DNA from: Methylacidiphilaceae bacterium
GTDB taxonomy: Bacteria; Verrucomicrobiota; Verrucomicrobiia; Methylacidiphilales; Methylacidiphilaceae
DNA: 10,009 bases
NCBI GenBank assembly: GCA_028687155.1
Contig: JAQUAR010000029.1
Location: 1 to 10,009 of the forward strand
Direction of reading: 5' to 3'
Shown: one piece after another, positions 1 through 7,300 of the stretch
Layout of the letters: each line of letters starts with the position of its first letter
Position numbering within the stretch: the stretch's first letter is position 1
Program-made: the position numbers and the translations under genes
Notes under the pieces: model-generated
What the model was told of the DNA's origin: nothing
Database searches by the model: none
Seen by the model: only the letters and a program-made list of their open reading frames with translations

Positions 1-1552
1 CTCCCACCATGAGCACATCAGGATCCTGACGCACGATGCCCCGAAGAGCGGAAGCGAAGGTGATTCCCGCCTTCTCCCGGACCTCGATCTGGACGGCTTC
101 GGGAAAATACTTTTCCACCGGGTCTTCGACGCTCATTAGCTTACGCCGGGCCGTGCTCACCGCACGGAGCATCGCATAAACGGTGGTCGTCTTTCCGCTC
201 CCGGTCGGACCTGTAGAGACAAACATTCCTTCCCCTTGCTTGAGAAACCAGAGAAGCGTCTGGAGTTCCAAGGGAGAGAGACGCAGGTCGGAGAGGCTCG
301 GGATTCGGGAAGAGAGAAGGCGAATGGCCGTGACCTCCTCCATTCCTTTGGCGATCACGATGCTGTACCGCTGGTCGTAGCGGACCCCACGATGGAGATG
401 GGTTCCGCTGCCATCCTGAAAGATTCCCTTGGCATCGGCCGCCATGTTCCCATAGAGCTTCATCCGGTCGAGCAGGGCGGAGTACTGCGAGCGCGTCAGC
501 GGCGCCTGCTCGAAATAGTCGCCGTCGATCCGAAAGCGGACGCGCACATGACTCTCCTTTGGCTCGAGCGAAATATCGCTTGCACCCATGTCCAGAGCGC
601 AGCTCACGATCGCGTCGAAGAGGACGACCCCGGAGCGGTTGAGATTGAGAAGCTCGGTCGCAGGCCAACTGCGGACATGCAGAGGATCGCCCGAAACGAT
701 TCCCGGCGTCTCTTTGGGCTTCTCGACTCCGACCTGAAGTTGCGCGAAGTGCTTCGGCCCGCAGGCGACCGGATGGATCTTGGCGCGAAGGATCTCGATC
801 AGCTGGTCGACCAGCGAGGACGAGAAGACTTCGGGTGTGAGGACCCAAGCATGCGTTTGGGAGCGGCGCCAGAGAAGAGCCTTCTGGTTCCCAGGAATTG
901 GACTGACCTGGGAGACGGCTCCGAGTGGGACGACGGGGTGGGGATCCCGGCCGAAGAGTATTTCGTCCAAGAGGTCGGCTAGGGAAGGATAGAGAGCGGG
1001 ATCCAGTCCAAGCCGCTTGGCCCACTCCTCGTGCGCCTCCGCCGACCAGTCGGCAACTCCCGCCGCCTCCTGTTCGATGCGAAGCGCCAATATGCCATAA
1101 TCCCCCGGAGCGAGAAGAAAGAAGGCTCGCCGCCGCCCGGGAAGCCAGCTCGCGGCAAAGGATTCCACTTCCTCGAACCGGAACGGGTTGAGGAACCCGA
1201 TGCACCAGATCGGCTCCTCCCAGAGCAGGATGCCATGCAGCTCTCGTTGCAGCCGCCTGCCGACCGCGGAAAAGGCGGCTTCGGGAAGGGGGTGCCCTGG
1301 ATCGGCGGGATAGAGAGCCGGCCATCCCGGCTGGCCGGCGCAGGCCTCCACCCACCGCTCCCAAGGAAGGGAGCGGCTATGGCGCACCAGCGCATCTTCC
1401 AGATCGAGTCCCGCGTCTTCCGTGCTCCAGGCCTTGAGGGCATCGACCAAGACGAGACGACTTCGGATGAGAAAGGCTTCCAAACGGGAAATCGCTTGGG
1501 AAGGCTCCGCCGGGGGGCTCGAGGGCGGACGGGAAGTCTGGTTGTCGATCAA
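1..1552 (-). CDS. GspE/PilB-family secretion ATPase, 3' end cut by the window
   Basis: Cytoplasmic hexameric ATPase of the type II secretion/type IV pilus assembly class; members power pilus polymerisation or substrate export. 517 codons are visible and the C-terminus lies beyond the left edge. Seen: Walker A GPTGSGKTTT at about residues 448-457, Asp box VEDPVE near 475, the start of Walker B (RQDPDVLMVG) at the edge, and the family signature ASDISLEP near 324-331. Upstream, residues about 58-150 and 235-290 each resemble the MshEN/GspE N-domain fold. No in-frame ATG occurs before codon 322, so the start must be non-ATG. TTG at 1552-1550 is preferred because GGAAGGGA sits 7 nt upstream; the frame stays open to about 1798 without a better start. 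It diverges from a T4SS operon, so it may energise that system in place of a VirB11 protein, or serve an adjacent pilus. The family assignment is firm; the role is inferred. Confidence 0.88.
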   Translation of the reverse strand, partial: MIDNQTSRPPSSPPAEPSQAISRLEAFLIRSRLVLVDALKAWSTEDAGLDLEDALVRHSRSLPWERWVEACAGQPGWPALYPADPGHPLPEAAFSAVGRRLQRELHGILLWEEPIWCIGFLNPFRFEEVESFAASWLPGRRRAFFLLAPGDYGILALRIEQEAAGVADWSAEAHEEWAKRLGLDPALYPSLADLLDEILFGRDPHPVVPLGAVSQVSPIPGNQKALLWRRSQTHAWVLTPEVFSSSLVDQLIEILRAKIHPVACGPKHFAQLQVGVEKPKETPGIVSGDPLHVRSWPATELLNLNRSGVVLFDAIVSCALDMGASDISLEPKESHVRVRFRIDGDYFEQAPLTRSQYSALLDRMKLYGNMAADAKGIFQDGSGTHLHRGVRYDQRYSIVIAKGMEEVTAIRLLSSRIPSLSDLRLSPLELQTLLWFLKQGEGMFVSTGPTGSGKTTTVYAMLRAVSTARRKLMSVEDPVEKYFPEAVQIEVREKAGITFASALRGIVRQDPDVLMVG

Positions 1553-1559
1553 GCGTGGT

Positions 1560-1567
1560 TCCCTTCC
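1560..1567 (-). promoter_or_regulatory. Ribosome binding site deciding the TTG start of the GspE/PilB-like gene
   Basis: On the minus strand this reads GGAAGGGA, 7 nt before TTG at 1552-1550. The alternative starts, TTG 1483, TTG 1450 and GTG 1387, have no comparable purine-rich stretch at the right distance. This is why the first was chosen. Confidence 0.5.
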
Positions 1568-1635
1568 AACCAGCAGTAGGACAGCGCGCCACGGACGCAG
1601 GAGATTCGCGTTCCATAGAGAGGCCTCGGCCGGCG

Positions 1636-1740
1636 ATGACCAGGAAAAAGATCTCCTCGCTGTCGGAGGTATTCGCGGACCGCCCGGGGAATCGGACCGT
1701 CCTATTACGGAGAGAGCGATCCATGAAACGGGGAAGATGA
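1636..1740 (+). CDS. Possible 34-residue leader peptide overlapping the VirB8-like start
   Basis: A short frame opens with ATG at 1636 (a GTG at 1555 could extend it to 61 residues). Its TGA at 1738-1740 overlaps the ATG of the next gene as ATGA, the same junction used between the next two genes. The product would be strongly basic (ending MKRGR), with no membrane segment and no family I recognise. No good ribosome binding site precedes 1636. It lies in the divergent spacer, so the overlap may be chance. If real, its likely role is translational coupling of the secretion operon. It does not resemble TraL, the small membrane protein that precedes TraE in F-type clusters. Confidence 0.15.
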   Translation: MTRKKISSLSEVFADRPGNRTVLLRRERSMKRGR

Positions 1741-2513
1741 AACTGGGACCTACGACGCCACACCAGGTCCGGCCTCCCGAGCATGAACGGGACGCCCACT
1801 ATCCAGCCAGGAGGCTGAGGCTGCCCGCCTTCCTCCGCCCGGTCTGGGAATGGAAAGAGGATCTGGCCATCGTCAACACCTGGCTTGTGATCATCAGCAG
1901 CCTCGAAGGAGCCGCTCTGATCCTCCTCGCTTTTGCGCTCTGGGCGAAGGTTCACGAGCCCACCCGGGTCATCGTCGATCTCCCGGGATATGTGGTCTGG
2001 CCCAAGGTGGAGGTTCTCCAATTCCGGGAGGAGCTGCTCCGCACGTTTTTGAATCAGGTCGGGAAGGCGCTCTACGAAGTGAGTCCCGGCTCCTATGAGA
2101 TCCAGCAGGTCTCCGACAAGATTTCCCCCGGGATCGCCAAGGTCTTCCGGGACTACTACGGTCCCATCGCCACGGGCCGCAACGCGGAACGGATCGTCTG
2201 GAGCTTGCGGGAGATCCGCCGGTATGAAGATCCCAAGCATCCCGGCTACCTGATGATCGCAGGCAAGTGCGACCGCGCCCGATACCGGATCGAGAATGGT
2301 CTGCACGATATCGTCAGCGAACAGGTCGTCATCCTCTTTTATCTCAGCCAAGCCCCCAACACCCCGACGAACCCTCTCGGACTCCTGCTGGAAGGCGTGG
2401 AAGAGCTGAAAGGAGCGGAGGCGGACAAGGCATGGGCTCTGACCTCTCCTCTCATGAATCCTGACCTAATGAAGAAAGAGCCGCTTCCCGCCGGGATAGA
2501 AAAAAAACCATGA
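1737..2513 (+). CDS. VirB8/TraE-like T4SS inner-membrane protein
   Basis: 258-residue bitopic inner-membrane protein with the VirB8/TraE architecture: a short basic/proline-rich cytoplasmic tail (1-40), one transmembrane helix (about 44-70, rich in I, L and A), and a periplasmic domain (about 75-235) probably of the NTF2-like fold. In this family the protein dimerises in the periplasm and helps assemble the channel. The helix-rich start of the periplasmic part and the following VLQF...EELLRTFLNQ stretch are TraE-like; the C-terminal 30 residues are charged. Start choice: ATG 1737 is preceded by GGGGAAG, very close to the codon, and may also be coupled to a tiny upstream frame. The reading frame stays open further upstream, but that part looks non-native and crosses the divergent promoter space. 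Its stop overlaps the next gene by ATGA. The assignment rests on topology, size and position before VirB9- and VirB10-like genes, since sequence identity is low. Confidence 0.72.
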   Translation: MKLGPTTPHQVRPPEHERDAHYPARRLRLPAFLRPVWEWKEDLAIVNTWLVIISSLEGAALILLAFALWAKVHEPTRVIVDLPGYVVWPKVEVLQFREELLRTFLNQVGKALYEVSPGSYEIQQVSDKISPGIAKVFRDYYGPIATGRNAERIVWSLREIRRYEDPKHPGYLMIAGKCDRARYRIENGLHDIVSEQVVILFYLSQAPNTPTNPLGLLLEGVEELKGAEADKAWALTSPLMNPDLMKKEPLPAGIEKKP

Positions 2514-3508
2514 AAACGAACAGCAGCCTCTTCTGGCTCAGCTTCCTCCTTGTCTCCTTTCTTTCCGGAAGATCGCTCTGCGCCGATCCGCTGCCGGGAG
2601 CACTGCCGCCGGGAACCGTTCCCCAGCCGAACCTCCCTCCCGGCGTCAACGAAGCGCTCACCAACCCGAGCGGCGCAACCAAGCAGGTGGTGGAAGAAGA
2701 GGCGCCGCCCGTCCTCATCGAGGGAAAACGTGCGGACCAGATGACCGAAGACGAGTTGCTGGGCTTTCTTCAGGGAAAGGTTCGCACGATTCACCAAGGG
2801 GACGGACAGATGGAGATCCTCCGCGTGGCGCCCGGGTACCCGCTGGTCTTGGAGTTCGCCGAGCCGATTTCCTCCTGGGAACTCGGGGATAACAAACTCC
2901 TTGGCGTCCGACGATCGGCCCAATCGCTCATCCTGCGTGCGACCGAGAACAACGGGGACACCTCGCTGCTGGTCTTCTTCGCCGGAGGGAAGACGCGGCC
3001 TTACCACGTCTTCATCGAAGAGAGCTTTGCGAAGACACAGACCCTGATCCGGGTCGCGTCGTTCGGAAAGCAAAACGGGATGATTCAGAACGCGTCGTGG
3101 AGCGGAGGCGGGCAGCCGGGTCAATACGCCGATGTCGCCGAAGTCGCCCGTGTCGTCGAAAACTACGAGCTTCTGATGCGCGAAGGATCGATTACCCCTC
3201 GCGATATCCAGAGGCTGAGCCTCTTTAGGCGCTCGCAACTGACGGGGTTCGACTACTACTATCTCTACCGATTTGCTTCGGGGCCGCTAGCCATCACCTT
3301 TTCCTGGCGCAACCCTTTTCCCTACCCCGTCCGCCTGGATGAGTCGACGCTACGGGTTGCCATCGGCCAGAGCCGCTTTATCCCCGATTTCGTGTCCGTC
3401 AACAAGGAGCTGCTCGCCCCGAGGGCAGCCACCTCGGGCTTCCTGATCCTTTTCGATCCGCCGTTCGCTCCCGAGCAGAACTTTGCCCTGGTGTGGAAGC
3501 CGAAATGA
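2510..3508 (+). CDS. VirB9/TraK-like T4SS periplasmic core-complex protein
   Basis: 332-residue secreted protein. A signal peptide spans about 1-25 (basic N-terminus, hydrophobic FWLSFLLVSFL, cleavage likely after CA). A proline-rich linker follows (27-45), then an N-terminal beta domain at about 98-172 whose start (APGYPLVLEFAEPISSWELGD) fits the TraK/VirB9 pattern, a helical linker (205-240), and a C-terminal beta domain (about 248-330) containing the conserved-looking stretch FSWRNPFPYPVRL. VirB9/TraK proteins line the outer-membrane part of the core complex together with VirB10/TraB and the VirB7/TraV lipoprotein. The ATG overlaps the stop of the VirB8-like gene (ATGA), indicating translational coupling; no strong ribosome binding site is needed or seen. 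Somewhat longer than F TraK (about 240 residues), mainly through the N-terminal extension. The VirB9/TraK call is fairly secure; which subfamily is less so. Confidence 0.78.
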   Translation: MKTNSSLFWLSFLLVSFLSGRSLCADPLPGALPPGTVPQPNLPPGVNEALTNPSGATKQVVEEEAPPVLIEGKRADQMTEDELLGFLQGKVRTIHQGDGQMEILRVAPGYPLVLEFAEPISSWELGDNKLLGVRRSAQSLILRATENNGDTSLLVFFAGGKTRPYHVFIEESFAKTQTLIRVASFGKQNGMIQNASWSGGGQPGQYADVAEVARVVENYELLMREGSITPRDIQRLSLFRRSQLTGFDYYYLYRFASGPLAITFSWRNPFPYPVRLDESTLRVAIGQSRFIPDFVSVNKELLAPRAATSGFLILFDPPFAPEQNFALVWKPK

Positions 3509-3541
3509 GCGGGAGACCCGGTCGCAGAGGCACTGATCGCC

Positions 3542-4804
3542 ATGAACCGAATCCAGCCGATGTTGCGAAAAGCCCGTGAATGGTTCCGACAACACCGGGA
3601 CGTGGCGTTGTTTGGCGGGCTCGGCCTTCTGGTCCTCCTGCTCGTGGTCGGTGCCGACTACGGGGTGAATGCGCTCGCTCATCGGGTGGTGGAGCACGCG
3701 CGCAACGTCTACCGGCAGCGGCAGGCGCCGACGCGTCTGACGGCGATTTCCCAGAAAAAGGCGCCGGCGCCCAAGGAGCAACTCCTCGTGGTGCAGAAAA
3801 GCTCCGCCGGCCCCGCACCGTCGGCCGTGCCGCTCGAGGTGGCCAAGGCCCGCGAAAAGCCGCCCGAACCCCCAGTCGCGCCGATCCAGATCAATCCTCC
3901 CCCGACGGAAAAGCAGAAGAACACGTTGGGACCTCTCGAGGCGGCTCCACCCAATCGTCAAGCGCCCGTCCCCGCCGGGCTGGTCAATCAGCATGCGCTC
4001 GTCGAGGGCTCCGGAGAAAGCACCCCCGTCATCACGCGAGTGGCCAAGAAGCGCTATCTCTTCCGGAATCTGGCCGACTCGGCCGTGGAAACGAGTGCCG
4101 GGGGGAAGGGCGAGGAAAACGAACGCTCCAAAATCAACCTTGAAACCTTTGCCCCGCGCGGCGAGATCATTGAAGCTGCGGCGACCATGTCCGCCTTCAG
4201 CTCCAACACCGACATCGACGTGGTGGCTGCGGTCTGGCTTCCCTTCTACTTCCAAGGGAACCTTCTCTTGGAGCCCGGGGACCGCCTGCTCGGCACGTCC
4301 AAGGGGAGCTCGGCCTTCCGAGACCGGATGCCCGTGAAGTTCGACCGCGTCGTGCTCAAGGACGGCCGGACGCTTAGCCTCGACGGAGTCGCCCTCCACA
4401 CCGATGGCACCGAGGGGATCAAGGGCTACCGGATCAGCGAGCTTGGCAAGCAGATGGTCGGCCCCCTTTTGGGAGCCTTAACCCAGGGAGTGCTCTCCTC
4501 CCTCATGATGCAAGCCTCGATGTTCACGATGAATCCTTACATGGGCATGGGCTATGGAGCGTACGGCGGCATGCCCTACGGCGGCATGATGCCCGGCACC
4601 TCCATCAACGGCAACCAGATGATGCAGCAGGGCCTCATGATGGGTGGGATGACGGGGGGATCGCAGGCGGTCAACCAGCTTATGCAGATCGTAAACCAGG
4701 ATGTCGGTCAGTATAAGCCGTACACCTTCGTCCCGGCGGGCACACGCTTCCGCGTCTATCTCAAGAACTATCTGGACGTTTCTCAAGCTGATTATGGGAA
4801 GTGA
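3542..4804 (+). CDS. VirB10/TraB/TrbI-like T4SS scaffold protein
   Basis: 420-residue envelope-spanning protein. Order of parts: basic cytoplasmic N-terminus (1-20), a transmembrane helix (about 22-42), a long proline/lysine-rich periplasmic stretch (60-145), and a C-terminal beta-barrel domain (about 205-408). The barrel shows the family's LLEPGDRLLGTSKG, MPVKFDRVVLKDGRTLSLDG and the closing YTFVPAGTRFRVYL. Between barrel strands (about 305-385) lies the insertion that in VirB10 forms the outer-membrane antenna; here it is very rich in Met and Gly (for example MGMGYGAYGGMPYGGMM). In the family this protein contacts the inner membrane and the outer-membrane pore, and senses ATP energy for channel opening. 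It starts 33 nt after the VirB9-like stop with only a weak AGAGG upstream, and a strong ribosome binding site for the next gene follows its stop. Comparable in size to VirB10 (about 380) and F TraB (475). Confidence 0.9.
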   Translation: MNRIQPMLRKAREWFRQHRDVALFGGLGLLVLLLVVGADYGVNALAHRVVEHARNVYRQRQAPTRLTAISQKKAPAPKEQLLVVQKSSAGPAPSAVPLEVAKAREKPPEPPVAPIQINPPPTEKQKNTLGPLEAAPPNRQAPVPAGLVNQHALVEGSGESTPVITRVAKKRYLFRNLADSAVETSAGGKGEENERSKINLETFAPRGEIIEAAATMSAFSSNTDIDVVAAVWLPFYFQGNLLLEPGDRLLGTSKGSSAFRDRMPVKFDRVVLKDGRTLSLDGVALHTDGTEGIKGYRISELGKQMVGPLLGALTQGVLSSLMMQASMFTMNPYMGMGYGAYGGMPYGGMMPGTSINGNQMMQQGLMMGGMTGGSQAVNQLMQIVNQDVGQYKPYTFVPAGTRFRVYLKNYLDVSQADYGK

Positions 4805-4822
4805 TCTTTTTCGACCAACCGC

Positions 4823-4829
4823 AAGGAGG
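4823..4829 (+). promoter_or_regulatory. Ribosome binding site fixing the lipoprotein start
   Basis: AAGGAGG lies 3 nt before ATG 4833. It decides against an upstream in-frame ATG at 4701, which would sit inside the VirB10-like gene, and it places a clean lipoprotein signal at the N-terminus. Confidence 0.75.
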
Positions 4830-4832
4830 AAG

Positions 4833-5702
4833 ATGAGTAGACCACTGCTTTTCACCGGGGGCGCGGCGCTTGGCTCGCTGGCGCTGATCGGCTGCTCTGC
4901 GCATGAACGGACGGCGGCGCTTCCCGTAGACCCCGCACTGATCCAGAACAGCTACGACTATACAAAGCCGCGCGATGTGCACGACAAGACCAAGCCGGTC
5001 TACATGCTCCCGGTCATCAACACGGGCTGGGCGAAAGCCGAGGTCGATTCGAAGAGCGGCCAGTGGGTCGGCGGCCACTACGTGGGAACGGTCATCGATC
5101 AAGGCCATTGGGCCACGCTCGAAGAGGCGGAGCTCTCCGGGAGACCCTACATGCGAGCCGACAACGGGCAGATGATCGTTCCGAATCCCGAGAACGCAAA
5201 CCCAGGTACGGGGGATGGCGGCATGGAGATCGACCTCACCACCATGCGGAGCCGACTCGACAGGCTCGAAACCACGATGGCGGACTCCATCCCGAGCGCC
5301 CAATCGCGAGCAGCCATCTCTGCCAATGTGCTTCAGCGGAACAAAGGAGGCTCTTCGACCAAAAGCTTCCCCTCCATCCGGGTAGGCGAACCGGGAACGG
5401 AGGAGGGGGGCAAGCCGATCTCCGGCCAGAGTCGGCGCAAGGGTTCCGTGATTACGGTGGGAGAGGAGGAGCCGGGGAAGAGATCCCCTTCCCAAGACGA
5501 ACCAGGAAATCGGTCGGGCGCCGTCCTGGAACTCCCGATCGGCAAAGCTGGTCAGTCCGTCGCAGTGAAAGCGCCTCAAGGCGACTATGTCGTCCTCGAG
5601 TTTCTTCCCAACCGGGCGGTGAAGGCGGTCTATCGCGGCCAGACAATTCGTCGGCTCGCTCCGGATGGAAAGGACGTCGTACAACTCACCTTGCCGCAAT
5701 GA
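4833..5702 (+). CDS. Lipoprotein in the VirB7/TraV position of the T4SS operon
   Basis: 289-residue predicted outer-membrane lipoprotein. The signal peptide (1-20) ends in a lipobox LIGC with Cys21 as the lipid anchor. A tyrosine-containing region follows (35-115, with the stretch GHYVGTVIDQGHWATLEEAE), then a short coiled-coil-like helix (about 131-150, heptad-spaced Leu/Met), a low-complexity Gly/Ser/Glu/Lys linker (about 165-228), and a beta-rich C-terminal segment (232-289). In T4SS the lipoprotein (VirB7, TraV) anchors the VirB9/VirB10 ring to the outer membrane, and this gene directly follows the VirB10-like gene, 28 nt downstream. It is much larger than VirB7 and larger than F TraV (about 170), and I do not recognise its sequence family, so the role is inferred from lipobox and position. 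It could instead be an accessory periplasmic factor. Confidence 0.6.
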   Translation: MSRPLLFTGGAALGSLALIGCSAHERTAALPVDPALIQNSYDYTKPRDVHDKTKPVYMLPVINTGWAKAEVDSKSGQWVGGHYVGTVIDQGHWATLEEAELSGRPYMRADNGQMIVPNPENANPGTGDGGMEIDLTTMRSRLDRLETTMADSIPSAQSRAAISANVLQRNKGGSSTKSFPSIRVGEPGTEEGGKPISGQSRRKGSVITVGEEEPGKRSPSQDEPGNRSGAVLELPIGKAGQSVAVKAPQGDYVVLEFLPNRAVKAVYRGQTIRRLAPDGKDVVQLTLPQ

Positions 5703-5716
5703 TCCCGGGGAGCGGC

Positions 5717-7300
5717 TCAGGCGGAGAGCCCCGCGACGGCCCGCTTTGCCGACCGACCGGCTTGGAGCCGATCTGGGTGCGGATTGAGTTTGAGCAGGGG
5801 CTCGACTTCCCTGCACACCGATTCGACGTCGATGTTCAGCCGCTCGCAGAGTTCCCGCAACAGATCGGGAACCTGTTGCAGGCGCTCCGCCTCTAGTTCG
5901 GCGCTAAAGAGCAGGTCCACGAGAAGCGTCCGCTGCTTTGCGGGATCGAGCGCGCGGGCAAGAGCCACCGTCTCCTCATGGGTTCCCAACTTTGCCTGTT
6001 GCCGTTCAAAGACGCGGGCGGCCACCAGCCGCGGCACCCATCGAAGGATGCAGCCAAGAAGCAGATCATCGAGCACAACATGGGTCTCTTCCGCCAACTT
6101 TTGACTCGCTTGCGTAACGAGGGAGCGGCAGCTCAACCGGATAAACTCCGCGCGCCGCTTCTCCTCCTCTCTCCGAACGTTTTCTTCGGTGAGAGCGGCA
6201 TATGCCTTGCGGGCGAAGGAGAGGCCCCGCCGTTTTAGCGCCAAGAGGGCCTCTTCCTTCAGCAGAAGCTCGTGAATCGTTCCCACGGGGCTTCTGGCAA
6301 GGAAGAGGCGCAGCTTCCCATCCGTGCCACGACGCTGGAGATCTTCGGCCAGAAGGACGCTCCATCTCCGTCCTTCCTTATCCGAGCAGCACTTCGTCTC
6401 TAGATCAATGAATCGCGACCCTTGGCTCAACTGAGCCGTCCCCAAGACGAACTCGTCGATCGCCTCTGTATCGGGCACTACTTCTTTCCCCTCAGCCTGA
6501 GCCTGACGACAGCGCCGCGCCCAGTCGGCTTCGCGTTTGCGCGCAAAGCAGTGCGGATCAGTACAGACCATCGGATTGGCAATGTCCGAGTAGAGCTCCG
6601 GAGCATTCCCTGTACGCCGCGGACAATCCAAACAGGAGGGAACGCCGGGGACGAGGTCGGCGCTATGGACAGAAAAGTCGGCTTTCCGCAATTCCAAGAG
6701 ATAATGTTCCAGGACGAGCTTGGCGACCTCCGTCGTCGAGAGTCGCTTGGCTAATGCCTCTGATGTGACAAGGGAACGGAGCTCTCCCAGGGGGATCCGA
6801 GCGATGTACCAACCCATTCTCCTGCCCATCTGCCCTGTGCGGATCGCCTCCTTGGCGGCTTCCGGGAGGCGATTGAGCAGGAGCATCCGGGCAATGTAAT
6901 CTCTTCCTTTGCCTACTACGGAGGCAGCCTCCTGCAGAGTCATTTTGCCTGCGTCGATCATCGCATGAAGACCCGCCGCCTCTTCGATGGGATTGAGACC
7001 TGAACGCTGGACATTTTCCATTACGGCGATGCCGATCGCGGTCTTCTCGTCGAGATCGCGGATGAAACATTCGACGGTGGCTCGCCCGATCCGTTGACAA
7101 GCGCGCCAGCGCCGCTCTCCGGCAACGATCTGATACCGATCGGAGCCGCGCGGGGTCACGAGAATGGGATGAAGAAGCCCGTGACGCCGGATCGATTCCG
7201 CCAACTCGGCCAACCCTTCGTCCGAAAAGTTCTTTCTCGGGTTGCGCGGAGAGGGGACGATCTGGCCGATCGGAAGCTGCTTCACCAAGGAGTCCTTCAT
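5717..7300 (-). CDS. parB: ParB/Spo0J-family partition protein with a cysteine cluster
   Basis: 527-residue DNA-binding protein of the ParB family, which in plasmids and chromosomes bind parS-like sites and, as CTP-dependent clamps, spread on DNA for segregation. Seen: box I PSPRNPRKNF (16-25), box II GERRWRA (61-67), box III ENVQRSGLNPIEEA (95-108), then a helix-turn-helix (about 121-147, LQEAASVVGKGRDYIARML). After this a cluster Cys223-x2-Cys226-x19-Cys246-x4-Cys251 (SCLDCPRRTGN... CTDPHC) looks metal-binding. The remaining 270 residues are mainly helical and charged. Far longer than classical ParB (about 290-330); similar long forms with this Cys motif occur on plasmids and phages. ATG 7300 is preceded by GGAGGAG and overlaps the sigma gene's stop by ATGA, so the two are an operon. 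No ParA partner is visible here. A regulatory ParB-like role is a possible alternative to partition. Confidence 0.9.
   Translation of the reverse strand: MKDSLVKQLPIGQIVPSPRNPRKNFSDEGLAELAESIRRHGLLHPILVTPRGSDRYQIVAGERRWRACQRIGRATVECFIRDLDEKTAIGIAVMENVQRSGLNPIEEAAGLHAMIDAGKMTLQEAASVVGKGRDYIARMLLLNRLPEAAKEAIRTGQMGRRMGWYIARIPLGELRSLVTSEALAKRLSTTEVAKLVLEHYLLELRKADFSVHSADLVPGVPSCLDCPRRTGNAPELYSDIANPMVCTDPHCFARKREADWARRCRQAQAEGKEVVPDTEAIDEFVLGTAQLSQGSRFIDLETKCCSDKEGRRWSVLLAEDLQRRGTDGKLRLFLARSPVGTIHELLLKEEALLALKRRGLSFARKAYAALTEENVRREEEKRRAEFIRLSCRSLVTQASQKLAEETHVVLDDLLLGCILRWVPRLVAARVFERQQAKLGTHEETVALARALDPAKQRTLLVDLLFSAELEAERLQQVPDLLRELCERLNIDVESVCREVEPLLKLNPHPDRLQAGRSAKRAVAGLSA

Noticed and set aside
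236..982. Plus-strand frame (248 codons) opposite the ATPase gene
   Set aside because: Antisense shadow of a strongly conserved gene, with no ribosome binding site and no recognisable domain.
141..1364. Long minus-strand frame (407 codons) inside the ATPase gene
   Set aside because: It is an alternative frame of the same strand; the frame carrying Walker A, Asp box and the N-domains is offset from it. Its product is rich in Arg, Ser and Pro, typical of GC-rich shadow frames.
2339..3238. Minus-strand frame (299 codons) opposite the VirB9-like gene
   Set aside because: Antisense shadow of a gene with clear signal peptide and family pattern.
3350..4399. Minus-strand frame (349 codons) opposite the VirB10-like gene
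   Set aside because: His/Gly/Arg-rich shadow; the plus strand encodes a clear VirB10 domain.
5712..5734. Bulged hairpin GCGG-CTC / GAG-CC-CCGC between the convergent lipoprotein and parB genes
   Set aside because: It has a two-base bulge, no T-run on either strand and lies partly inside the parB coding end; too weak to call a bidirectional terminator.
4761..5816. Minus-strand frame (351 codons) across the lipoprotein gene and the end of parB
   Set aside because: It overlaps two well-supported genes in other frames and shows no motif.
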